A stretch of DNA of 5,640 bases from an uncultured Bacteroidota bacterium (lineage in GTDB: Bacteria; Bacteroidota; Bacteroidia; Bacteroidales; UBA12481): the NCBI GenBank assembly GCA_903832165.1, contig CAILAQ010000659.1, forward strand, positions 1-5,640, written 5' to 3'. Shown here piece by piece: positions 1-5,515 of this stretch (position 1 is its first letter; every line of letters starts with the position of its first letter). The notes beneath the pieces are model-generated. The model did no database searches and was not told the DNA's origin. It worked only from the letters and a program-made list of their open reading frames with translations. The position numbers were made by a program, and so were the translations under genes.

Positions 1-2124
1 CCGATCTATCACACCTCAGCCCAATATGTTCTTTATTCCTGGACCCACACCGATGCTGCTGCACCCGATTCTGCCGCCATGATGTACCTGGGAAACATGG
101 TGAGTGAGGCCATCACCGTAACAGGAGGCCATTACCAGCTGGTGCAGGGCGGCCGATGGTATTTCACCGCCGGCGAATATTGCGACTTCATGTACGTTAA
201 TCATAATACCCTGGCCTTTACGATCGAGCTGGGCACCAGTCAGTCCCCCGATTACAGCGTGATACCCGCCATGAACGAGGCCAATCTCAAAGGTTGGAAA
301 ACATTAATGAGGCAGGCATGGAAATCTGGGGTAACCGGGCTCATCACCGATGCCAACTCAGGGAATCCGGTTCCGGCCATCGTGGAAATTCCATCTATAT
401 ATAATCAGGGGTTCGATCTTACACGGCGCGCCAACACCAGGTACGGCCGCTATTACCGTTTTCTCCAGCCCGGCAGTTATACCTTCCGGATATCAGCTCC
501 CGGCTACCGGACAATCCTCCGTGAGGTGACTATCTCCCCGGATAGCCTGACCAACTGGAATATCAAAATGGAGCGGTCGGCATTTCTGGAGGTCGGCAAA
601 GTCACCATTGCCGATGGCAAAACCGGAAGCACCTCAGGCAACGGTGATGGAAAAATCAATGTCGGAGAACTGGTCGGTCTCACCCTGTCGCTCGATAACG
701 TGCAATCCATCAAGGCTTCACGAGTGTATGCAAAAATCGGATCGGCGAACGCGAACATACGGTTTGTCAGGGATAGCATCTGGTTTGGGCCCATCGATGG
801 AAATCAGTCAGTGGTTTCACTTGATACGGCTCTTTTCCGCATCGATCCTAAAACCCCCGACGGCGATAGTCTCGAAATTACGCTTTCGATCGGTGATTCG
901 GCCGGATTTGGATGGCTCGAGCATACTGTTCTGGAAGCTTACACCCCGAAACTGGAGATTACCGGTGTAGGGATAAATGACATCAACGGAAACAGGAACG
1001 GGTTTTTCGACAATGGGGAAACGGTATTTGCCGAGATTAAGGCTGCCAACAAGGGTCGGCAGGATATCCATGGGATTACGGCTTTAATCGCGACTAAGGA
1101 TCAATACTTTAAAATAGACGATGACCACAACGAAGCCGATGTGCTGGGCAAAGGTCTTGAGCATACCTTCCGTTTTCAGCTATCGCTTCCGGCGGGTGCG
1201 CCAAAGGGTTATTTCGCCGATTTCAGCGCTGATATCAGCTCAGCTGAGGGATATGCCGCCACCCTCGGTTTTCAGCTGAACAATATCTTCGGATATTACG
1301 ACGATTTTGAAAAGGGGGTGAACGGGTGGACCCACGCTTCGTACGGAACCACTTCCAACAGTCACGACGACTGGCAGCTGGGCACGCCGGCGGGTAAAGC
1401 CTCCGATCCTGATCATGCCTGGTCGGGTATCAATTGCTGGGGAACCGATATGGGCTGGGATTCTTATGCAGGCACCAGCTGGGATGGTTTCTATCAGGCC
1501 AGTGTTTACAATTACCTGCAGAGTCCGGTGATCGATTGCTCCAACCTGAAAAATACGGGTCTCAAATTCAGGCGCTGGCTGAACATCAGGATCAGCGATT
1601 ATGCCCGGATCAGGGTGAACAATAAGATTGTATGGGAGAACGGGCAGCTCGGAATCATTGATAACTCATGGACTGAACAGATCATCGATATTTCCGCCAT
1701 TGCCGATCATAATCCTTCGGTGACCATCACTTTCGAGCTGGAAAGCAACAGCAGCGGTACGGCGGGTGGCTGGAACATCGATGATGTGATCGTGGGAAAT
1801 GACCTGGCTTCCGGATCAAACTCCGCGGAGGCCATTCCCCTGGCGGGTGAGGCGGTGCTCTACAATTCGTGGCCTAATCCATTCAATTCACTGGCAACGA
1901 TTCCGTATTTTACTCCTGATAACGGCACCACAGAGCTGGCCATTTACGACCAGGCGGGAAATAAAATCAGAATATTGGTTTCCGGTTATCAGTTATCGGG
2001 AATGCATGAAACGGTGTGGGACGGGAGGAACACAAGAGGCCAAGCGGTGCCATCGGGGATCTATTTCTATCGGCTGAAGACTATTAAGGCGGTTATAACC
2101 AAACGATTAATCGCTATCCACTGA
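1..2124 (+). CDS. Secreted M14-family zinc carboxypeptidase with T9SS sorting domain (5' end missing)
   Basis: The frame is open from the first base, so the start lies outside the window; 707 codons are visible. Residues 1 to about 107 look like the end of an M14 metallocarboxypeptidase domain. The segment G-E-Y-C-D-F-M-Y (Tyr 65) followed by F-T-I-E-L-G places the likely catalytic Glu at residue 76 (bases 226-228). The zinc ligands would be upstream and cannot be checked. Residues 109-191 resemble a carboxypeptidase regulatory-like (transthyretin-type) domain with the P-G-S-Y-T-F and A-P-G-Y pattern. Residues 194-430 hold two Ig-like regions, each with a Gly/Asp/Asn-rich turn ending in GE (214-222, 327-340), as in other T9SS cargo. 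Residues 431-599 form a jelly-roll/MAM-like domain ending in GGWNIDDV. Residues 619-707 are a type A T9SS sorting domain (WPNPFN, WDGRN, SGIYFYRLK, KRLI). The protein is probably exported, passed through the outer membrane by T9SS and released or surface-anchored, degrading peptides. Substrate preference cannot be inferred. Confidence 0.86.
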   Translation, partial: PIYHTSAQYVLYSWTHTDAAAPDSAAMMYLGNMVSEAITVTGGHYQLVQGGRWYFTAGEYCDFMYVNHNTLAFTIELGTSQSPDYSVIPAMNEANLKGWKTLMRQAWKSGVTGLITDANSGNPVPAIVEIPSIYNQGFDLTRRANTRYGRYYRFLQPGSYTFRISAPGYRTILREVTISPDSLTNWNIKMERSAFLEVGKVTIADGKTGSTSGNGDGKINVGELVGLTLSLDNVQSIKASRVYAKIGSANANIRFVRDSIWFGPIDGNQSVVSLDTALFRIDPKTPDGDSLEITLSIGDSAGFGWLEHTVLEAYTPKLEITGVGINDINGNRNGFFDNGETVFAEIKAANKGRQDIHGITALIATKDQYFKIDDDHNEADVLGKGLEHTFRFQLSLPAGAPKGYFADFSADISSAEGYAATLGFQLNNIFGYYDDFEKGVNGWTHASYGTTSNSHDDWQLGTPAGKASDPDHAWSGINCWGTDMGWDSYAGTSWDGFYQASVYNYLQSPVIDCSNLKNTGLKFRRWLNIRISDYARIRVNNKIVWENGQLGIIDNSWTEQIIDISAIADHNPSVTITFELESNSSGTAGGWNIDDVIVGNDLASGSNSAEAIPLAGEAVLYNSWPNPFNSLATIPYFTPDNGTTELAIYDQAGNKIRILVSGYQLSGMHETVWDGRNTRGQAVPSGIYFYRLKTIKAVITKRLIAIH

Positions 2125-2134
2125 CGACAGAGAG

Positions 2135-2176
2135 GGTTAAATGAAGTTGAAAGGTTGAGATTCGAAGACCAATTCT
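2135..2176 (+). repeat. Left copy of 42-bp dispersed inverted repeat
   Basis: This stretch matches the reverse complement of 3480-3521 at 41 of 42 positions; the single difference is an A/G in the motif TTCGA(A/G)GACC. It lies 11 bp after the stop codon of the carboxypeptidase gene. The matching copy lies 82 bp after the stop of the lipoprotein gene, in the opposite orientation. The two copies enclose the divergent cold-shock and lipoprotein genes. No protein-coding role is apparent. Confidence 0.9.
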
Positions 2177-2250
2177 GAATGCTGAAATTACAGATCCAAG
2201 TGTGCATGAAGTACCCTTAATTCTTAAAACTTTATTCCTGCAACTAATTT

Positions 2251-2306
2251 CTGCCTTCTGCCCTCTGCCTTCTGCCTTCTGCCCTCTGCCTTCTGCCATC
2301 TGTCTT
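2251..2306 (+). repeat. Heptanucleotide tandem repeat (CTGCCTT/CTGCCCT), eight units
   Basis: Eight consecutive 7-bp units read CTGCCTT, CTGCCCT, CTGCCTT, CTGCCTT, CTGCCCT, CTGCCTT, CTGCCAT and CTGTCTT. The first six form two identical 21-bp blocks (2251-2271 and 2272-2292), so there is a higher-order 21-bp period. The last unit overlaps the stop codon of the cold-shock gene, whose TAA is the complement of 2305-2307. On that gene's mRNA the array would be a purine-rich 3' untranslated tract. It resembles the heptameric short tandem repeats known from cyanobacteria (STRR) and is probably a slippage-prone minisatellite. Confidence 0.93.
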
Positions 2307-2799
2307 ATTCGGCGACCGCCGGAGGCGTCGGAGCGGGAGCAACCGGTGCATCGGCTTTCCAGAGTTTCACGTTAACCGCTGCCGGTCCGCGCTGGCCATT
2401 CTCGATTTCAAAATTCACGATGTTGTCCTGCTGAATATCTTCCATGAAATTATTCACGTGAACAAACACGCTCTGCTGCGATTCCAGGTCGCGGATGAAT
2501 CCGAATCCCTTTGAATCATTGAAAAATGTGAGAATGCCCTTTCTGATCGGGTTGGTCATCTGGGAGGCATCGCGTTTGGGGATGCTGATTTCAATATCTT
2601 CGAGTTTGGTCTGCTTTCTTCTGTCGAATTCCGGAGGAGTCGATGAGAGCATGCCGAATTCATCGACATAGGCAATCATGTTATTGGTGCCGCCACCATC
2701 TTCTTTTCTGAGAATCCGCTTCTTTTCTTTGTCCTTGCGCTTCTTGTCCTGTTTGCTACGTACTTCTTTTTTGTTGCTTGTTTCCTGCGACCTACCCAT
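2305..2799 (-). CDS. Cold-shock-domain RNA/DNA-binding protein, Bacteroidota long form
   Basis: This 164-residue protein has three parts. Residues 1-33 are strongly basic (Lys/Arg-rich), beginning MGRSQETSNKKE. A linker at about 40-84 contains DIEISIPK. The cold-shock OB-fold domain spans about 86-147. The nucleic-acid-binding motifs are visible: RNP1-like KGFGFI at 97-102 and RNP2-like VFVHV at 111-115. The usual Lys-Trp-Phe-Asn of short CspA proteins is Phe-Phe-Asn-Asp here. A Pro/Ala-rich tail (149-163) follows. Proteins of this layout are widespread in Bacteroidota and are expected to bind single-stranded nucleic acid in the cytoplasm, probably as RNA chaperones; that role is inferred from the family. 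The ATG start gives the conserved MGRSQET N-terminus and has no Shine-Dalgarno, as is normal in this phylum. The gene is divergent from the lipoprotein gene. A poor -7-like match (TACCTTGT, complement of 2833-2840) is the only promoter candidate I see. The stop codon lies inside a heptamer repeat. Confidence 0.92.
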   Translation of the reverse strand: MGRSQETSNKKEVRSKQDKKRKDKEKKRILRKEDGGGTNNMIAYVDEFGMLSSTPPEFDRRKQTKLEDIEISIPKRDASQMTNPIRKGILTFFNDSKGFGFIRDLESQQSVFVHVNNFMEDIQQDNIVNFEIENGQRGPAAVNVKLWKADAPVAPAPTPPAVAE

Positions 2800-2853
2800 A
2801 AATTGCTTATTTATTACATATTGAATCGGGGGACAAGGTAGGCTTAAATAATG

Positions 2854-2861
2854 TAATTTTG
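2854..2861 (+). promoter_or_regulatory. Bacteroidota-type -7 promoter element for the lipoprotein gene
   Basis: TAATTTTG matches the Bacteroidota sigma-factor -7 consensus TAnnTTTG at every fixed position. It lies 24 bp before the ATG at 2886, which leaves room for a short leader. No clear -33 TTG element is found at the usual distance, so the call rests on this box alone. It overlaps the alternative upstream TTG start at 2859, making that start unlikely. Confidence 0.55.
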
Positions 2862-2885
2862 CTCTACTTCCTAAAATTCAGGAAC

Positions 2886-3398
2886 ATGAAAGTTAGATAC
2901 GTGCTCTGTTTAATGTTGATGAGTGCACTGATAATATCCTGCTCTAAAGAAAAGACAGATATTATTATCGGATTGAATGAACCCATTCAGCATGATGATT
3001 TTCAATATTCGGCCACCGGATTTTCCATCAGGAAGCAGATCGGCGAAAACCAGTCGGCCCTGGTGGCTGCAGGCAACTATTATATTGTATCATTTCACGT
3101 GCGCAACGATGCCAAACGGGTGAATCATCCCTGGGATAACACGGTGGCCTATATCATGGACGATGCGGGAAAAACGTATGACAACATTCCGGAAGCCCAG
3201 AAAAATTTAAATATGATTGATCCCTTCGGATGGAAGCAGAAATATGTAACTGCTTATCAATCTTCAGATTCCACACGATTTGTTTTCGATTTGCCTAAGC
3301 ACCCCAGCAAGCCATGCCTGATGGTGAGAGGCCAAACGCTCATGGGTGATTTCTTCGACGGAGGACGGTTTAAGAGGACGAAGATCAGGCTGTATTAG
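2886..3398 (+). CDS. Small lipoprotein with DUF4352-like (telokin/Ig-like) domain
   Basis: Starting at ATG 2886 the protein has 170 residues. Residues 1-18 form a lipoprotein signal peptide with basic residues near the start, a hydrophobic core and the lipobox I-I-S-C with the lipidated Cys at 19. The mature part is probably anchored in the inner or outer membrane. Residues 27-140 fit the DUF4352 pattern: an opening strand with NEPIQHDDFQYS, then G-N-Y-Y-I-V-S-F-H-V-R-N (63-74), a D-D-A-G-K-T-Y turn (92-98) and a closing F-V-F-D-L-P strand (132-137). That domain is an extracytoplasmic beta-sandwich often found in lipoproteins, with no known general function. An in-frame TTG at 2859 would add nine residues ahead of the signal peptide, but it falls inside the predicted promoter. 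The gene is divergent from the cold-shock gene and followed by a purine-rich repeat tract. The family assignment comes from pattern only. Confidence 0.78.
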   Translation: MKVRYVLCLMLMSALIISCSKEKTDIIIGLNEPIQHDDFQYSATGFSIRKQIGENQSALVAAGNYYIVSFHVRNDAKRVNHPWDNTVAYIMDDAGKTYDNIPEAQKNLNMIDPFGWKQKYVTAYQSSDSTRFVFDLPKHPSKPCLMVRGQTLMGDFFDGGRFKRTKIRLY

Positions 3399-3434
3399 GG
3401 TCGAAGAAGAAGATCGAAAGACGAAGAGCAAGAC

Positions 3435-3460
3435 CGGAAGACGGTAGACGGAAGACGGAA
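3435..3460 (+). repeat. Purine-rich heptamer repeat (CGGAAGA/CGGTAGA)
   Basis: Units CGGAAGA, CGGTAGA and CGGAAGA, then a partial CGGAA, follow each other with a 7-bp period. The preceding 35 bases (from TCGAAGAAGAAGA at 3401) are looser variants of the same purine-rich sequence. A related run, CGGTAGA then CGAAAGA, occurs at 5439-5452 across the stop codon of the membrane-protein gene. Confidence 0.75.
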
Positions 3461-3479
3461 CGCGTGACGCAGAAGAACG

Positions 3480-3521
3480 AGAATTGGTCCTCGAATCTCA
3501 ACCTTTCAACTTCATTTAACC
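3480..3521 (-). repeat. Right copy of 42-bp dispersed inverted repeat
   Basis: This is the reverse complement of 2135-2176 with one mismatch. It ends 4 bp before the palindromic element at 3526, whereas the left copy has no such element beside it. The repeat boundary is therefore sharp on this side, and the 42-bp unit is separable from the palindrome. Confidence 0.9.
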
Positions 3522-3525
3522 ATAT

Positions 3526-3562
3526 GTCATCCCCGCGTAGGCGCAGCCGGAAGCGGGGACCT
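3526..3562 (+). repeat. REP-like palindromic element, copy 1
   Basis: A 37-bp unit starts GTCATCCCCG and ends CGGGGACCT. CCCCGC (3531-3536) pairs with GCGGGG (3553-3558) across a 16-nt interior that contains a small inner hairpin, GGC-GCA-GCC (3540-3548). It matches the element at 5479-5515 at 31 of 37 positions. There is no downstream T-run, so it is not a canonical intrinsic terminator, though an RNA copy would fold. Confidence 0.8.
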
Positions 3563-3594
3563 TTATCCTGCGTACCGCACTAATTGAATTAATC

Positions 3595-3612
3595 CTCCGG
3601 TTGAAACCGGAG
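3595..3612 (+). repeat. Perfect 18-bp hairpin CTCCGGTTGAAACCGGAG
   Basis: The arms CTCCGGTT and AACCGGAG are exact complements around GA; sterically this is a 7-bp stem with a TGAA loop. It is followed by TCTGTTAATA rather than a T-run, so a classical Rho-independent terminator is not supported. The inverted 9-mers CTAATTGAA (3580-3588) and TTCAATTAG (3651-3659) surround it and could extend a larger, looser structure. Confidence 0.75.
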
Positions 3613-3654
3613 TCTGTTAATATAAGAACCCAATTACCCTCAATGCCTTCTTCA

Positions 3655-3694
3655 ATTAGCACATTACCACATTAGCACATTAGTACATTACCAC
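3655..3694 (+). repeat. 8-bp tandem repeat (ATTAGCAC/ATTACCAC), five units
   Basis: Units are ATTAGCAC, ATTACCAC, ATTAGCAC, ATTAGTAC and ATTACCAC, followed by a decayed ATTAATAA. The array ends 76 bp before the start codon of the membrane-protein gene, close to where its promoter should be. Changes in copy number would shift promoter-proximal DNA by about 0.8 helical turn per unit, but no regulatory role is shown. Confidence 0.88.
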
Positions 3695-3757
3695 ATTAAT
3701 AAATATTTTTTCGTAATATCAGGGTGTAATGAGCTGGTTTAACGTTATTTAATTAAC

Positions 3758-3764
3758 GGAGGAG
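3758..3764 (+). promoter_or_regulatory. Strong Shine-Dalgarno (GGAGGAG) for the membrane-protein gene
   Basis: GGAGGAG ends 6 nt before the ATG at 3771, at good spacing for 16S rRNA pairing. It fixes the start codon. It is notable because most Bacteroidota genes, including the other two complete genes here, lack such a site. Confidence 0.75.
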
Positions 3765-3770
3765 TTAGAT

Positions 3771-5444
3771 ATGGATAAATCTGATCAAAATCTTCTGAAA
3801 GAAATTCAGGAATTAAAATCGACTGTGGAGACCATGGGCTCGAAAATCGCCGATATGGAGCGCAAGTTCTCCCGCCTTGAGGCATCACCCATGAAACGGT
3901 ACCTGCTTTACTGGAATCCGGATGCTGAGGATGATGCGGAGGCCCCGCAGGTTGAAAGCAAGGGTCTTGAGTCAACAATCGGTGAAGATGGCTTTGCCTG
4001 GCTGAGCAGCTTCATCATCATGTTCCTGGTGATTTTCCTGATGGTGCTTTTCCAGAAAAAAGCTGGTTCGCTTTCGGCTACCGTAACCGGACTGATTGCC
4101 ACCGGCGGTGTATTCCTGCTGACCAACTTTCTTCGTGTCAAGTTCCCCACACAGGTATACCGCATCAGGATGGGAGCCTATCTGCTGCTTTATTATGTGG
4201 TGCTTCGCATGCACTTCTTCAGCGCAGAACCTGTGATTGAAAGCAGAACATTGGGAACGCTGCTGCTGCTTATCCCGGTGATCGCCCAATTTATTTTTGC
4301 CTTAAAAAACAAATCACAGCTCCTGGTTTGCCTCGGTCTGATCATGCTTCTCGCTACTGGCCTTTTTTCCGATGCCACCCTGGTTATCCTCGCGGCCGGA
4401 ACCGTTGCCACCCTGATTTCTGTCGTGTTGTATATTCGCTTCTCCTGGTCGAATCAGATGATGTTCACCCTATTCCTGGTTTACTTCACTCATCTGATAT
4501 GGCTTTTTGGCAATCCCATTGGCGGCCATACTTTCCAGATGGTTTCATCGCCCCAGGCCAATTATATTTTCCTGTTTTCCTATGGAATTCTCTTCTCCCT
4601 GGGCTCGCTGTTTTTTCAGCGGAAGGAGGCCCCGGCAAATTTTGTGGTCTCGGTAAATATCTGGAATGCACTCCTGTTTTCGGGCATTTTTCTCATGCAG
4701 ATAACCAAATTTTATGCGGCGGATTACATGATTTTCTTTATCCTGATCGCTGTCTTTACCATGACTTATGCCGCATTGCTGAAAACGCAGAATAAAAATG
4801 CATTCATTATTGCTTTCTATGCCTGCATTAGTTTTGTGGCGATCAGTGTTACGATTTACGGTTTTGCCGGTCTGCCGGGTTCCTACCTGTGGCTGGCCCT
4901 CCAGAGCATCCTCGTTGTTTCGGTCGCCCTGTGGTTCCGACTTAAACTCATCGTTATCGTCAACGTTTTTCTATTTCTCGGCCTGCTAGTTTTTTACCTT
5001 ATCCAGACAAAACCTATCAATTCCATCGATATTGTTTTTACGCTGGTTGCGCTGGTTACCGCACGGATACTGTTCTGGCAGAAGGAGCGCCTGACCCTGA
5101 AAAATGATGTGTTGCGAAATTTCTACCTGATCTCTGCCTTTTTTCTGGTTCCGTTCACTCTCTATCATGCCGTCCCAAAACAGTTTGTTACCCTTTCGTG
5201 GGTGGGCGCTGCTGCCCTGTTTTTCGGCCTTAGTTTCTGGTGGAAAATTTTGAAATACCGCTGGATGTCTCTGGGACTCCTGATAATGGCCATCTTCTAT
5301 CTTTTCCTTTTCGATCTTAAAACGATGGATGTTGGATTCCGTGTGGTGGCGCTGCTGATTGTGGCTGCCATTACGCTCGGCGGATCGCTGTATTATACGA
5401 ATATCCGAAGAAGAAGAACGATTTCCGAAGAAGAAGACCGGTAG
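3771..5444 (+). CDS. Polytopic membrane protein with N-terminal coiled coil, DUF2339-like
   Basis: The 557-residue protein starts at ATG 3771 behind a strong Shine-Dalgarno. Residues 5-38 have heptad-like spacing of Leu/Ile/Met (LLKEIQELKSTVETM) and are a probable cytoplasmic coiled coil, followed by an acidic linker (51-74). From residue 75 to 542 there are about 17-18 hydrophobic segments, for example 75-94, 102-121, 183-200, 264-282, 343-364, 391-411 and 522-542. The closing part, RW..LGLL-(I/M)-FYLFLFDLKTMDVGFR (497-524), fits the end of DUF2339 proteins, where an Arg precedes a helix, then an Asp-Leu pair and a later Arg. DUF2339 members also begin with a coiled coil but are usually much longer, often over 800 residues, so this would be a short form. 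Function is unknown; a cell-envelope role is plausible. The tail reads RRRRTISEEEDR and is encoded by a duplicated purine-rich 14-mer. An unrelated polytopic family remains possible. Confidence 0.75.
   Translation: MDKSDQNLLKEIQELKSTVETMGSKIADMERKFSRLEASPMKRYLLYWNPDAEDDAEAPQVESKGLESTIGEDGFAWLSSFIIMFLVIFLMVLFQKKAGSLSATVTGLIATGGVFLLTNFLRVKFPTQVYRIRMGAYLLLYYVVLRMHFFSAEPVIESRTLGTLLLLIPVIAQFIFALKNKSQLLVCLGLIMLLATGLFSDATLVILAAGTVATLISVVLYIRFSWSNQMMFTLFLVYFTHLIWLFGNPIGGHTFQMVSSPQANYIFLFSYGILFSLGSLFFQRKEAPANFVVSVNIWNALLFSGIFLMQITKFYAADYMIFFILIAVFTMTYAALLKTQNKNAFIIAFYACISFVAISVTIYGFAGLPGSYLWLALQSILVVSVALWFRLKLIVIVNVFLFLGLLVFYLIQTKPINSIDIVFTLVALVTARILFWQKERLTLKNDVLRNFYLISAFFLVPFTLYHAVPKQFVTLSWVGAAALFFGLSFWWKILKYRWMSLGLLIMAIFYLFLFDLKTMDVGFRVVALLIVAAITLGGSLYYTNIRRRRTISEEEDR
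5404..5437 (+). repeat. 14-bp direct repeat TCCGAAGAAGAAGA within the gene 3' end
   Basis: Identical 14-mers occupy 5404-5417 and 5424-5437, offset by 20 bp. Because 20 is not a multiple of three, the first copy is read as Arg codons and the second as Glu/Asp codons. CGAAGAAGAAGA also occurs at 3402-3413, just after the stop codon of the lipoprotein gene. Confidence 0.85.
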
Positions 5445-5478
5445 ACGAAAGACAGAAAAAGGCACCCTCGACAGAGTT

Positions 5479-5515
5479 GTCATCCCCGAGCAGGCGGAGC
5501 CTGAGTCGGGGACCT
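5479..5515 (+). repeat. REP-like palindromic element, copy 2
   Basis: CCCCGA (5484-5489) pairs with TCGGGG (5506-5511), and an inner stem CAGGC (5491-5495) pairs with GCCTG (5499-5503) around a GGA loop. Compared with copy 1, the innermost pair of the outer stem changes from C-G to A-T on both sides, so pairing is kept. It begins 34 bp after the stop codon of the membrane-protein gene. Its last bases form the start of the first 35-bp unit. Confidence 0.82.

Larger units (their letters stand above)
3399..3770. other. 372-bp repeat-rich intergenic region
   Basis: No credible gene lies between the lipoprotein and membrane-protein genes. In order it holds a purine-rich tract (about 3401-3460) with heptamers, the right 42-bp inverted repeat copy (3480-3521), a 37-bp palindromic element (3526-3562), a 9-bp inverted repeat pair CTAATTGAA/TTCAATTAG (3580-3588 and 3651-3659) around a perfect hairpin (3595-3612), an 8-bp tandem repeat (3655-3694), an AT-rich stretch (3695-3757) and a Shine-Dalgarno. 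The AT-rich stretch probably carries the promoter of the membrane-protein gene. The nearest -7-like box is TATTTTTT at 3704-3711, with one mismatch and no clear -33 element. Confidence 0.8.

Noticed and set aside
2114..2299. Minus-strand 61-residue frame with a repeated AEGRGQK motif
   Set aside because: It is mainly the translation of the CTGCCTT heptamer array and intergenic DNA, with no homology pattern.
2859..2885. TTG start for the lipoprotein gene
   Set aside because: It lies in the predicted -7 box and would add residues before an otherwise standard signal peptide.
2177..3479. Composite transposon bounded by the 42-bp inverted repeats
   Set aside because: There is no transposase, no target-site duplication that I can see at the ends, and the enclosed genes are ordinary cellular genes.
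3526..3612. Rho-independent terminators at the palindrome and the 18-bp hairpin
   Set aside because: Neither stem is followed by a T-run; termination cannot be claimed from sequence alone.
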